This document shows, in pieces, positions 26,943 through 34,830 of a DNA stretch of 64,000 bases. The DNA comes from Streptomyces longwoodensis (GTDB taxonomy: Bacteria; Actinomycetota; Actinomycetes; Streptomycetales; Streptomycetaceae), in contig NZ_KQ948552.1 in the NCBI RefSeq assembly GCF_001514125.1, positions 485,401-549,400 of the forward strand, in the 5' to 3' direction. The position numbers and the translations under genes are program-made. The notes under the pieces are model-generated. The model made no database searches, was not told the DNA's origin, and was given only the letters and a program-made list of their open reading frames with translations. Within the stretch, counting starts at the first letter, position 1, and every line of letters starts with the position of its first letter.

Positions 26943-27865
26943 GCGGCGTCCGTCCCGGCGCCGTCCAGCGGCGGGTCCAGCGGCGGGTCCAGGGGGAGGC
27001 CGAGGACGCGGGCGAGGGTGCGCAGGACGCCGTTGTCGTTGTTGGACGGCGCGAGGTGCCGGGCCCGGCGGATCACCTCGGGGTGGGCGTTGGCCATGGC
27101 GAAGGACCAGTCGGCGGCGTCCAGCATCTCCAGGTCGTTGAGGTAGTCGCCGAAGACCATGGTCTGGGCGGGGGTGATGCCGAGCTCGCGCTGGAGGCGG
27201 CGCAGGGCGGCGCCCTTGTTCGCGGTGCGGTTCATCACGTCCACCCAGTGCTCGCCGGAGACGACGACCTGGTGCGTGCCCGCGAACGGCGCGAGGGCCG
27301 GGGCCGTGGTCCGCTCGGCGGAGCCGAAGTCGAACAGGGCCACCTTGATGACGTCGTCGTCCACGGCCGTGACGTCCTCGACGACCTCGTGGCGCAGGTA
27401 GTAGCGGCGCACCTCGGCCAGGAAGGGCTCGTCGGACCGCTCGACGTACGCGGACCGCTTGCCGCAGACGACGGCGCCCACGTCGACGCCGCCCGCCGCG
27501 AGGCCTCGTACAGCCCGGACCACGTCGGCCGCGACGGCGCGGTCCATCGGGTCGGAGCTGAGCTCCTCGCCGTCGCGCACCACGTAGGTGCCGTTCTCCG
27601 CGATGAACACCATGCCGTCGGCGACCTCGGCGAACTCCCGTGCCAGGGTGGCGTACTGCCGTCCGCTCGCCGGGCTGAACAGCACCCCGCGCTCCCGCAG
27701 CCGCGCCAGCGCGTCCCACAGCCCGGCGGGGACGCGCTTGTCGTCGTCGAGCAGCGTGCCGTCCATGTCCGTGACCACCAGCCGGATGTCGGCGGGCGGC
27801 GCGGCGCACGGCGTGGCCTCGGTCAGGGCGTCCACGGGGTCCAGGGGCGAGGAGGAGTAGGGCAT
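26939..27865 (-). CDS. Cof-type HAD-IIB phosphatase
   Basis: A 308-residue HAD hydrolase. The nucleophile motif is VTDMDGTLLDDD, motif II is SPASGRQ, the lysine motif is NKGAALRRL, and the acidic motif is GDYLNDLEML. The large cap domain marks subclass IIB, which dephosphorylates sugar phosphates or flavin precursors. The C-terminus has the short repeat LDPPLDPPLD. The start MPYSSS at 27865 follows GAAGGCAGGAC; the open frame extends to 28021 without support. First gene of the pair with the amidohydrolase. Confidence 0.9.
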   Translation of the reverse strand: MPYSSSPLDPVDALTEATPCAAPPADIRLVVTDMDGTLLDDDKRVPAGLWDALARLRERGVLFSPASGRQYATLAREFAEVADGMVFIAENGTYVVRDGEELSSDPMDRAVAADVVRAVRGLAAGGVDVGAVVCGKRSAYVERSDEPFLAEVRRYYLRHEVVEDVTAVDDDVIKVALFDFGSAERTTAPALAPFAGTHQVVVSGEHWVDVMNRTANKGAALRRLQRELGITPAQTMVFGDYLNDLEMLDAADWSFAMANAHPEVIRRARHLAPSNNDNGVLRTLARVLGLPLDPPLDPPLDGAGTDAA

Positions 27866-28125
27866 GTCCTGCCTTCTGTGCGGGCCCGGGCCGCGGCGTG
27901 ACGGGCGCGGAGCTTTCGGTACGGGCCGGCCCCTGAGGGCCCTCGCCACCCTACCGGGGCGACCCGGGGCCTCCGGGGGGCGCCGAGGGGTGGCCACCCC
28001 CTGCCCCGGGCCCCGGACCATCCGCCTCGCCCGATTTCCCGGACATGCCGATCATCCGGGGGCACAATGGGCCGCGTGACCGGCGGGAACCCGGTGGACG
28101 GGAGCCCGGAAGGGGGCGCGTGCCC

Positions 28126-29529
28126 ATGACCACCCTGGCCGACCCGGTGCCCGGCGGGCGCCCCGGCGACGTCGAGCGGGCGACCGCACTGGGCGGGGAG
28201 CTGTCCGGGCGGGGCGTGCACGGGATCGTGCTGGCCTACGTCGACACCGCGGGCGTGACCCGGGTGAAGACGGTGCCGACCGCGAAGCTGGCGTCGGCCG
28301 CGGCGTGGGGCGTCGGGATGTCCCCGGTGTTCGACACCTTCCTGGCCGACGACCGCAGCGTCACCACGGACGTGCTCGGCGGCCCGGACGGCGACCTGCG
28401 GCTGTACCCGGACCTCGACCACCTGACGGTGCTGGCCGCGCAGCCGGGCTGGGCGTGGGCGCCCGTCGACCGGATCGCGCAGGACGGCACCCCGCACCCC
28501 GGGTGCGGGCGGACGTTCCTGCGGCGGACCGTCGCCCGGGCCGCGGAGCTGCACGGACTCACCTTCCGGGCGGCGCTGGAGATCGAGTGGTCGGTGGGCC
28601 TGGACACGGCGCCCGAGGGCGCGTTCGTGCCCGCGGCGGCCGGCCCGGCGTACGGCGCGACCCGGCAGGTCGAGCTGAGCGACTGCCTCGCCGACCTGCT
28701 CGCCGCGTGCGCGGCCCAGGGCGTGGACGTCGACCAGCTCCACCCCGAGTACGCGGCCGGGCAGTTCGAGATGTCGGTAGGGGCGCTGGACCCGGTGGCG
28801 GCGGCGGACCGCAGCGTGCTGGTGCGCCAGACGATCCGGGCGGTGGCCCGGCGCCACGGCCTGCGCGTGTCGTTCTCGCCCGCGGTGTCCGCGCGCGGGG
28901 TGGGCAACGGCGGCCACGTCCACCTGTCGGCCTGGCGCGACGGCCGCAGCCTGCACACGGGCGGCGACCGCCGGCACGGTCTGACGGCGGACGCGGAGGC
29001 GTTCGCGGCCGGGATCCTGGGCCGGCTGCCCGCCCTGACCGCCGTCACGGCGCCCAGCCCGGCGAGCTACCTGCGGCTGAAGCCGTCGCAGTGGGCCGGG
29101 GTGTTCACGGCGTGGGGCCTGGAGACCCGCGAGACGGCGATCCGCCTGGTCCCGGGGACCGCGGGCCACGGCGAGGAACAGGCCAACCTGGAGGTCAAGC
29201 CGGTGGACCTGGCCGCCAACCCGTACCTGGCCCTGGGCTGTCTGATCGCCGCCGGACTCGACGGCGTCGGGTCGGGCGCGCGGCTCCCCGTGGAGACGAC
29301 CGGCGACCCGGTGCGGCTCGACGCGGCACGCGCGGCGGAACGGGGCGTGCACAGGCTGCCGGCCTCGCTGGACGAGGCCGTGGCCGCGTTCCGCGGGGAC
29401 GAGGTGCTGCGGGCCGCGCTCGGCCCGGTGCTCGCCGACGCGGTGAGCGCCGTACGGGAGGGCGAGTCGGCCGGCGTGGCGGGGCTGGACGACGAGCGGG
29501 TGGCGGCGGCCTACCGCTGGCGGTACTGA
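28126..29529 (+). CDS. Glutamine synthetase family protein (GS-like ligase)
   Basis: A 467-residue class I GS-fold protein. Active-site elements are present: ALEIEWSV (metal Glu), HPEYAAGQFEMSVG, GNGGHVHLS (ATP/metal His) and TRETAIRLVPGT (substrate Arg), with EEQANLEVKPVDLAANPYLAL near the end. It lacks the full residue set of true ammonia-assimilating GlnA and pairs with an amidohydrolase gene one base downstream. This is the two-domain make-up of FluG, so it probably ligates glutamate to an amine. CACAAT at 28063-28068 is a candidate -10. AGGGGG precedes the ATG. Confidence 0.87.
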   Translation: MTTLADPVPGGRPGDVERATALGGELSGRGVHGIVLAYVDTAGVTRVKTVPTAKLASAAAWGVGMSPVFDTFLADDRSVTTDVLGGPDGDLRLYPDLDHLTVLAAQPGWAWAPVDRIAQDGTPHPGCGRTFLRRTVARAAELHGLTFRAALEIEWSVGLDTAPEGAFVPAAAGPAYGATRQVELSDCLADLLAACAAQGVDVDQLHPEYAAGQFEMSVGALDPVAAADRSVLVRQTIRAVARRHGLRVSFSPAVSARGVGNGGHVHLSAWRDGRSLHTGGDRRHGLTADAEAFAAGILGRLPALTAVTAPSPASYLRLKPSQWAGVFTAWGLETRETAIRLVPGTAGHGEEQANLEVKPVDLAANPYLALGCLIAAGLDGVGSGARLPVETTGDPVRLDAARAAERGVHRLPASLDEAVAAFRGDEVLRAALGPVLADAVSAVREGESAGVAGLDDERVAAAYRWRY

Positions 29530-29530
29530 C

Positions 29531-30670
29531 GTGGGCGCCCCCGAGGGACCGGTCCACGAGGCGCTGGCCGCGCTGGAGTTGGTCGACCACCACTGCCACG
29601 GGGTGGCCGCCGGCGACCTCGACGGGCCGGGGTTCGAGTCGCTGCTCACCGAGGGCGACCGGTGGCCCGGCCTGTCCCCCTTCGACACGCCCGCCGGGGT
29701 GGCCGTCCGCCGCCACTGCGCGCCCGTGCTCGACCTGCCGCGCCACGCGCCGCCCGAGGACTACGTCGCCCGGCGCGCGGAGCTGGGCGCCCGGGAGGTG
29801 ACCCGGCGCTTCCTGTCGGCCGCCCGCACCGGCGTCTTCTGCGTGGACACCGGGTACGCCCCGCTCCCCCTGACCCCGCCCGCCGCCCTGGCCCGCGCCG
29901 GGGGCGGCACCGCCCACGAGGTCGTACGGCTGGAGGGGGTCGGGGAGGCGGTGGCCGCGCGGGGCGTGGACGCGGGGGCGTACGCGGACGCCTTCCGCGC
30001 GGCCGCGCTGGAGGCGGTGCGCCGCCCGGGCGTGGTCGGGGTGAAGTCGGTGGCCGCCTACCGCACCGGCTTCGACCTGGACCCGGCCCGTCCCTCGGAC
30101 GCCGAGGTCACCCGGGCCGCCCGTACTTGGCTGGCGCGCGGCGGCCGGCTCGACGACCCGGTCCTCGTACGGCACCTGCTGTGGACCGCCGTGGACCTGG
30201 GGCTGCCGCTGCAGCTGCACACCGGCTTCGGCGACGCCGACCTGCGGCTGCACCGGGCCGACCCGAGCCTGCTCACCGACTGGCTGCACGCGACCGGCGG
30301 CGCCGTCCCGGTGCTGCTGCTGCACTGCTGGCCCTACCAGCGCCGGGCGGCGTACCTGGCCGCGGTGTTCGAGCACGTGTACCTGGACGTCGGGCTCACC
30401 CTGCACCACGTGGGTCCGGCGCGGGCGCGGGCGGTGCTGGAGGAGGCGCTGGAGATCACACCGTTCCGCAAACTGCTGTACAGCTCCGACGCCTACGGTG
30501 TCGCCGAGTTCTACCACCTCGGCGCGCTGGCGTTCCGCCGGGGACTGGGCGACCTGCTCCAGGACCGGGTCGACGCCGACGAACTGCACCTGTCCGACGC
30601 GCTGCGCCTCGCGCGCTGGGCGGGAGCGGACAACGCCCGCCGGGTCTACCGGCTCCCTTCCGGACACTGA
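29531..30670 (+). CDS. Amidohydrolase family 2 protein (FluG N-domain-like)
   Basis: A 379-residue TIM-barrel metal hydrolase. The first metal motif is LVDHHCHG, the barrel lysine region is GVVGVKSVAAYRTGF, the histidines LQLHTGFGD and LLLHCWPYQ follow, and the last Asp is in LLYSSDAYG. It starts with GTG one base after the stop of the glutamine-synthetase-like gene. Expected job: hydrolyse the gamma-glutamyl or related amide that its partner makes, or a ring amide. The substrate is not known. Confidence 0.85.
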   Translation: MGAPEGPVHEALAALELVDHHCHGVAAGDLDGPGFESLLTEGDRWPGLSPFDTPAGVAVRRHCAPVLDLPRHAPPEDYVARRAELGAREVTRRFLSAARTGVFCVDTGYAPLPLTPPAALARAGGGTAHEVVRLEGVGEAVAARGVDAGAYADAFRAAALEAVRRPGVVGVKSVAAYRTGFDLDPARPSDAEVTRAARTWLARGGRLDDPVLVRHLLWTAVDLGLPLQLHTGFGDADLRLHRADPSLLTDWLHATGGAVPVLLLHCWPYQRRAAYLAAVFEHVYLDVGLTLHHVGPARARAVLEEALEITPFRKLLYSSDAYGVAEFYHLGALAFRRGLGDLLQDRVDADELHLSDALRLARWAGADNARRVYRLPSGH

Positions 30671-30685
30671 AAGTATGATCAAGCA

Positions 30686-31219
30686 ATGTCTGACATGACC
30701 GAGACCACGCCCGGTTGGCTGAGCCAGGACGAGCTGGAACTGGCCCGTGCCCGCATGCCGATCCTGTACGTCGAGGCCGTGCCCGTGCGCGTCGACGACA
30801 GCGGCGAAGTCACCAGCATCGGACTGCTGTTGCGCATCGGCCCGGACGGGACGGTCAGCCGCACGCTGGTCTCCGGCCGGGTCCTGCACCACGAGCGGGT
30901 CCGGGACGCCCTGCTGCGCAACCTGGAGAAGGACCTCGGTCCGGTCGCGCTGCCCCGGGTGCCCACCTCGCTCCAGCCGTTCACGGTCGCCGAGTACTTC
31001 CCGACGGTCGGTATCACGCCGTACCACGACCCGCGCCAGCACGCGGTGTCGCTGGCGTACATCGTGCCGGTGACCGGTGACTGCCGGCCGCGGCAGGACG
31101 CGCTGGACCTGGTGTGGTTCAGCCCGCACGAGGCGGCCTCGCCCGAGGTGCTGAGCGAGATGCCGGGCGGCCACGGCTTCCTCCTCCGCCAGGCCCTGGC
31201 CCATGTGGGCCTGGGCTGA
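30686..31219 (+). CDS. NUDIX-like protein (DUF4916 type)
   Basis: A 177-residue protein with the overall NUDIX fold pattern. The box itself is degenerate (GRVLHHERVRDALLRNLEKD has no GX5EX7REUXEEXGU match), so hydrolase activity is uncertain. VSLAYIVPVTGDCRPRQDA and WFSPHEA are typical of the family's second half. TATGAT at 30674-30679 is a perfect -10-like hexamer 6 bases before the ATG, so the message is probably leaderless. It is followed by a hairpin shared with the converging VOC gene. Confidence 0.82.
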   Translation: MSDMTETTPGWLSQDELELARARMPILYVEAVPVRVDDSGEVTSIGLLLRIGPDGTVSRTLVSGRVLHHERVRDALLRNLEKDLGPVALPRVPTSLQPFTVAEYFPTVGITPYHDPRQHAVSLAYIVPVTGDCRPRQDALDLVWFSPHEAASPEVLSEMPGGHGFLLRQALAHVGLG

Positions 31220-31232
31220 CACCGGCCCCGGT

Positions 31233-31266
31233 GCCCCCTGGTGATCACGCTGGTGATCGCCAGGGG
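31233..31266. terminator. Bidirectional hairpin
   Basis: A long imperfect stem pairs GCCCCCTGGTGATCA with TGATCGCCAGGGGC around a six-base loop, with one bulged C. It lies in the 60-base gap between the converging NUDIX and VOC genes. No T-run is seen, as is usual for terminators in GC-rich actinobacteria. Confidence 0.65.
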
Positions 31267-31278
31267 CATCGTCCCGTT

Positions 31279-31689
31279 CTACGGGCGGGCGTACGGCCGG
31301 GTCATCACCTCCATGTTGTGACCGTCCGGGTCGGCGAAGTAGGCGCCTCGGCCACCGAACAGATCGTTCACCCGGCCGGGGTCGGTATGGCCGGGGTCCG
31401 CGTAGTAGGTGACCCCGACCGCCTCGAGACGGGCGATCACGGCGTCGAACTGCCCGTCGGCTACGAGGAAGGCGTAGTGCTGCGGCTGGATCGGCTCGTC
31501 CCTCTTCTCGCAGTAGTCGAGCGTCACGCCGTTGCCCAGGTCGACCGGCAGGAACGGCCCGAACGGCGCGCCGACCCGCAGGCCAAGGATCGCGGCGAGG
31601 AACTCGGCGGACAGGTGGCGGTCGCTCGCGTACACAGCCGTGTGGTTCAGCTGGACGCCGGCATGGGGGTAGGGCTGGTGGGAGGACAT
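31279..31689 (-). CDS. VOC (glyoxalase/bleomycin-resistance) family protein
   Basis: A 136-residue single-domain VOC protein with two beta-alpha-beta-beta-beta units. Likely metal positions are the His in QLNHTAVYASD, the His in QHYAFLVAD and the Glu in GHNMEVMTRPY. FFADPDGHN-type ending (here AYFADPDGHN) is characteristic. The start at ATG 31689 has GGAGA upstream; the frame remains open to 31824. Substrate is unknown. Upstream (31690-31959) no coding sequence is convincing. Confidence 0.87.
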   Translation of the reverse strand: MSSHQPYPHAGVQLNHTAVYASDRHLSAEFLAAILGLRVGAPFGPFLPVDLGNGVTLDYCEKRDEPIQPQHYAFLVADGQFDAVIARLEAVGVTYYADPGHTDPGRVNDLFGGRGAYFADPDGHNMEVMTRPYARP

Positions 31690-31959
31690 CAGTGGCGGGT
31701 CTCCGGTCTCGGGTTCCGTGCGGAAGGCGCCCTGCGTGGGCGCCGGGAGCAAAGACGCGGAGGAGGGGGCGGGCCTCTGGCCCGCCTCGGGCTCACGCCG
31801 AGGCCGGGAGTACCCCTCGTGCATGGCCCAAGGCCGACCCGGCAGTCACGCGACCGACCTTAGTGATCACCGCGGGCCAGGGCAACACCCCACCTCAGCG
31901 CTCGAGTTGCTGCCGAACCCCATTCGGCGACGGTACGGAGGCCCTGTACACGCCCGCCG

Positions 31960-32694
31960 CTACTGCGCGCTGGCGGCCGGGCGCACCACGAGCTCGTTCA
32001 CGTCGACCTCGGCGGGCTGGGAGACGGCGAAGGCGATGGCGTCGGCGATCGCGGACGCCGGGACGGCCACCGAGCGGTAGGTCTTCATGTCCTCGCGTGC
32101 ACGCGGGTCGGAGATGGAGTCGGCGAGTTCGGACTCGGTGACGCCCGGGGAGACCACGGTGACCCGGATGTCCCCGGCCGACTCCTGGCGCAGTCCCTCG
32201 GACAGGGCGCGCACGGCGAACTTGGTGGCGCAGTAGACGGCGGCCGTCGGCACCACCTCGTACGCGCCGACCGAGGCGACGTTCACGATGTGGCCGCCGC
32301 CCTGCTCCCGCATGACCGGCAGGGTCGCCGCGATGCCGTGCAGCACGCCGCGGACGTTCACGTCGAGCATCCGGTCCCACTCGTCCACCCTCAGCTCCGA
32401 CAGGGGCGAGAGCGGCATCACTCCGGCGTTGTTGACCATCACGTCCACGCGTCCCCAGCGCTCGGTCGCGGCCGAGACGAAGGCCCGTACGTCGGCCGCG
32501 TCGGTGACGTCGAGCCGCCGGAAGTCCGCGGTGCCCCCGTCGGCGGCGATCCGCCCGGCCAGCTTCTCCAGGCGCTCGGTGCGGCGCGCGCCCAGGAACA
32601 CCCGGTGGCCGTCGGCGGCCAGGCGCAGGGCCGTCGCCTCACCGATCCCGCTGCTCGCGCCGGTCACCAGGACGACCTTGGTGGTCTGCGTCAT
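31960..32694 (-). CDS. Short-chain dehydrogenase/reductase next to MmyB regulator
   Basis: A 244-residue classical SDR: TGASSGIG cofactor loop (12-19), NNAG, VNVASVGAYE with catalytic Ser, and YCATK. Such dehydrogenases are often divergent from MmyB/MltR-type regulators in Streptomyces and are thought to be their targets. ATG 32694 is chosen because GGAGGA lies 7 bases upstream; that sequence itself follows an in-frame ATG at 32709. The substrate is unknown. Confidence 0.88.
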   Translation of the reverse strand: MTQTTKVVLVTGASSGIGEATALRLAADGHRVFLGARRTERLEKLAGRIAADGGTADFRRLDVTDAADVRAFVSAATERWGRVDVMVNNAGVMPLSPLSELRVDEWDRMLDVNVRGVLHGIAATLPVMREQGGGHIVNVASVGAYEVVPTAAVYCATKFAVRALSEGLRQESAGDIRVTVVSPGVTESELADSISDPRAREDMKTYRSVAVPASAIADAIAFAVSQPAEVDVNELVVRPAASAQ

Positions 32695-32720
32695 GACGAT
32701 GTCCTCCATGGGGTGGCTCC

Positions 32721-32736
32721 GCAGTCGGCTGACTGC
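32721..32736. promoter_or_regulatory. Inverted repeat near SDR start
   Basis: GCAGTC-GGCT-GACTGC is an exact inverted repeat with a 4-base spacer, 27 bases upstream of the dehydrogenase start. It is close to where its transcript should begin. It could be a regulator site or an early hairpin in the leader. Confidence 0.5.
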
Positions 32737-32783
32737 GCCACCGAGTCTGTGCGGACGGCCCGCACCGGACCAGGACGCCCGTC

Positions 32784-32806
32784 GCCTGGGTGCGGCACAC
32801 CCAGGC
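32784..32806. promoter_or_regulatory. Perfect inverted repeat, candidate MmyB operator
   Basis: Arms GCCTGGGTG and CACCCAGGC (9 of 9 paired) flank CGGCA. The site covers the -35 position of the regulator's promoter: the -10-like TAGCCT is at 32826-32831 and the start codon at 32839. Placement in the divergent region fits joint control of both genes, including autoregulation. Confidence 0.65.
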
Positions 32807-32838
32807 AACGCGGCGGACAGCCGCCTAGCCTGTGGTGC

Positions 32839-33696
32839 ATGGACGACAACCACTTGGGGGCCTTCCTGCGCGCCCGCCGGGCCGGCCTCACGCCACGGGA
32901 CGTGGACATGGTCAGCCACGGAACGCGCAGGGTCGCCGGACTGCGCCGGGAGGAGGTCGCGGTCCTCGCCGGGGTGAACGCCGACTACTACACCCGCCTG
33001 GAAAAGGGCCGCGAACGCAACCCCTCCCCCCAGGTCCTGGACGCCCTCGCCCGCGCCCTGCGACTGGACGGCGACGCGCGCACGCACCTGTTCCGCCTGG
33101 CCGGCGGCGCGTCCGGTGCGGAAGCCTCCGTCCACACGGCGGCCGGGGTGAGTCCGGCCCTGCGCCAGCTGATGGACGGCTACCCGCACACCCCGGCCTT
33201 CGTCCTGGGCCGCACCCTGGACGTCCTGGCCACCAACGCCCTGGCCGACGCGCTCTTCATCCCGTTCGACCCGGCGGACAACCTGGCCCGCATGATCTTC
33301 CTCGACCCCGCGGGGCGGCACTTCTACGCCGACTGGGAGCGGGCGGCCCAGGCAGCCGTGGCCAATCTGCGCGAGGGCGCCGGCCTCGACCCGGACAACC
33401 CTCACCTGCGTCGGCTGGTCGGGGAACTCACCGCTCACAGCACCGAGTTCGGCCGCCTGTGGAGCGCCCACGGCGTGCGCGGCAAGAGCCGGGACGCCAA
33501 GAACCTGCACCACCCCGAGGTGGGTCCGCTCGCCCTCACCTACCAGGCCTTCGACGTCCGCGACGCCCCGGGTCAGCAACTCGTCATCTACCACGCCGAA
33601 CCGGGCAGCCCCAGCGCCCGGGCCCTCGGCCTCCTCGGCTCCCTGCACGCCACCCGACGCCGCACGGAGACCGGACCGCCGCCCGCCTCCTCGTAG
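32839..33696 (+). CDS. XRE-family regulator with MmyB-like (MltR) ligand-binding domain
   Basis: A 285-residue regulator. The N-terminal helix-turn-helix (about 10-85) contains the subgroup signature LRREEVAVLAGVNADYYTRLEKGRE-like sequence, from RRVAGLRREEV to YTRLEKGRE. A PAS-like C-terminal domain (about 105-265) follows, with RTLDVLATNALADAL and DWERAA, which binds a fatty-acid-like ligand in the structurally known member. It is divergent from the dehydrogenase at 32694. TAGCCT lies 7 bases before the ATG, so the mRNA is probably leaderless. The gap after the gene (33697-33811) holds no further gene. Confidence 0.9.
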   Translation: MDDNHLGAFLRARRAGLTPRDVDMVSHGTRRVAGLRREEVAVLAGVNADYYTRLEKGRERNPSPQVLDALARALRLDGDARTHLFRLAGGASGAEASVHTAAGVSPALRQLMDGYPHTPAFVLGRTLDVLATNALADALFIPFDPADNLARMIFLDPAGRHFYADWERAAQAAVANLREGAGLDPDNPHLRRLVGELTAHSTEFGRLWSAHGVRGKSRDAKNLHHPEVGPLALTYQAFDVRDAPGQQLVIYHAEPGSPSARALGLLGSLHATRRRTETGPPPASS

Positions 33697-33811
33697 TCCA
33701 CCGGACACGGCAGGCTTCGCGACCGACCCCGACCTGGCGGGGGGCGGCGACTGGACGAGCTGCGGCGGCTGCGCCGCGGACGGTGACGCCACCATGGCCA
33801 GCGGCGGCACG

Positions 33812-33852
33812 AAAAAGTCCGGCGGGCCTGTCGTTGTCGACAGGCCCGCCGG
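33812..33852 (-). terminator. Strong intrinsic terminator of tRNA-Pro copy 2
   Basis: A perfect 15-bp stem (arms 33819-33833 and 33838-33852, CCGGCGGGCCTGTCG paired exactly) with loop TTGT is followed on the minus strand by a T-run (AAAAA at 33812-33816). This is the classical rho-independent form, rare in Streptomyces protein genes but common after tRNAs. Confidence 0.93.
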
Positions 33853-33861
33853 ACCACACCG

Positions 33862-33935
<74 letters not shown>

Positions 33936-34031
33936 GTGCCGTCTGACCTGGGGTTTCCCCTGGCCGAACGCGCAGGGAAACAATACCGCACTCGGGTCGG
34001 TGGTCGCGCACCCGTTTCGGCCGTGCCGCAC

Positions 34032-34062
34032 TTGACCTCAAGTTTGGTCGAGGTTGCACGAT
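34032..34062 (+). promoter_or_regulatory. MerR/SoxR-type promoter of the split transketolase
   Basis: TTGACC (34032-34037) and CACGAT (34057-34062) are separated by 19 bases, the over-long spacing typical of MerR-family promoters. The spacer contains CCTCAAGTTTGGTCGAGG (34036-34053), an imperfect inverted repeat close to the SoxR box form CCTCAAG...CTTGAGG. CACGAT ends 7 bases before the transketolase ATG, so transcription would start at the start codon. No MerR-family gene is nearby. Confidence 0.6.
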
Positions 34063-34069
34063 CGACCGC

Positions 34070-34777
34070 ATGACGATCACCGAGGAACGCCGTCGGGCGT
34101 ACAGCTACGCGGACCTGCCGGACCTCATGCGCAGGATGACCGGCGACGAGAAGCACGGCCCCGCCGCCACCTCCACGCTCGACGTGCTGTGGGTGCTCCA
34201 CGACCGGGTGCTGCGGGTCGCGCCCGAGCGCGTGGACGACCCGGAGCGTGACCGGTTCCTGTTGTCGAAGGGCCACGGCCCGATGGCCTACTACGCGGTC
34301 CTCGCCGCCAAGGGCTTCGTGCCGGCCGCCTGGCTCCCGGGCTTCGGCTCCTACGACTCGCCCCTCGGTCACCACCCGGACCGGACCCTCGTGCCGGGCG
34401 TGGAGATCGGCAGCGGTTCCCTCGGGCACGGGCTGCCGATCGCCGTGGGCACGGCGCTGGGGCTGCGCGCCCAGGGGCTCAGCGGGCCCGCGGTGTGGGT
34501 GCTCGTCGGCGACGCGGAGCTGGACGAGGGCAGCAACCACGAGGCGATCGCCTTCGCCGGCCCGGCCGGTCTGGAGCGGCTGCACACCGTCGTGGTCGAC
34601 AACTCCTCGGCCACGTACGCCCGGCCGGGCGGCATCGTCGCGCGCTTCGAGGCGGCGGGGTGGTCGACGGCGCCCGTCGACGGCCGCGACCACGAGGCCC
34701 TGTACGCCGCCTTCACCGCCCCGCACCCGGGCCGCCCGCACGCGGTCGTCGCCCGGGTCGAGCCCAAGTCCGACTGA
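34070..34777 (+). CDS. Transketolase, N-terminal subunit
   Basis: A 235-residue thiamine-diphosphate-binding half of a split transketolase. It has DRFLLSKGHGPMAYY, GSLGHGLPIAVG and the ThDP motif GDAELDEGSNHEA...VVDNSS, where the usual GDG is GDA. It lies directly upstream of the matching C-terminal subunit (54 bases between). Split enzymes of this type transfer two-carbon ketol units, often to unusual acceptors. The promoter is described at 34032-34062; the ATG is probably the first mRNA base. Confidence 0.88.
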   Translation: MTITEERRRAYSYADLPDLMRRMTGDEKHGPAATSTLDVLWVLHDRVLRVAPERVDDPERDRFLLSKGHGPMAYYAVLAAKGFVPAAWLPGFGSYDSPLGHHPDRTLVPGVEIGSGSLGHGLPIAVGTALGLRAQGLSGPAVWVLVGDAELDEGSNHEAIAFAGPAGLERLHTVVVDNSSATYARPGGIVARFEAAGWSTAPVDGRDHEALYAAFTAPHPGRPHAVVARVEPKSD

Positions 34778-34830
34778 CGACACCTCCTCCACCCCCTCCT
34801 CCACCGTCGACCGGCTCCGAAAGGCCCTCC

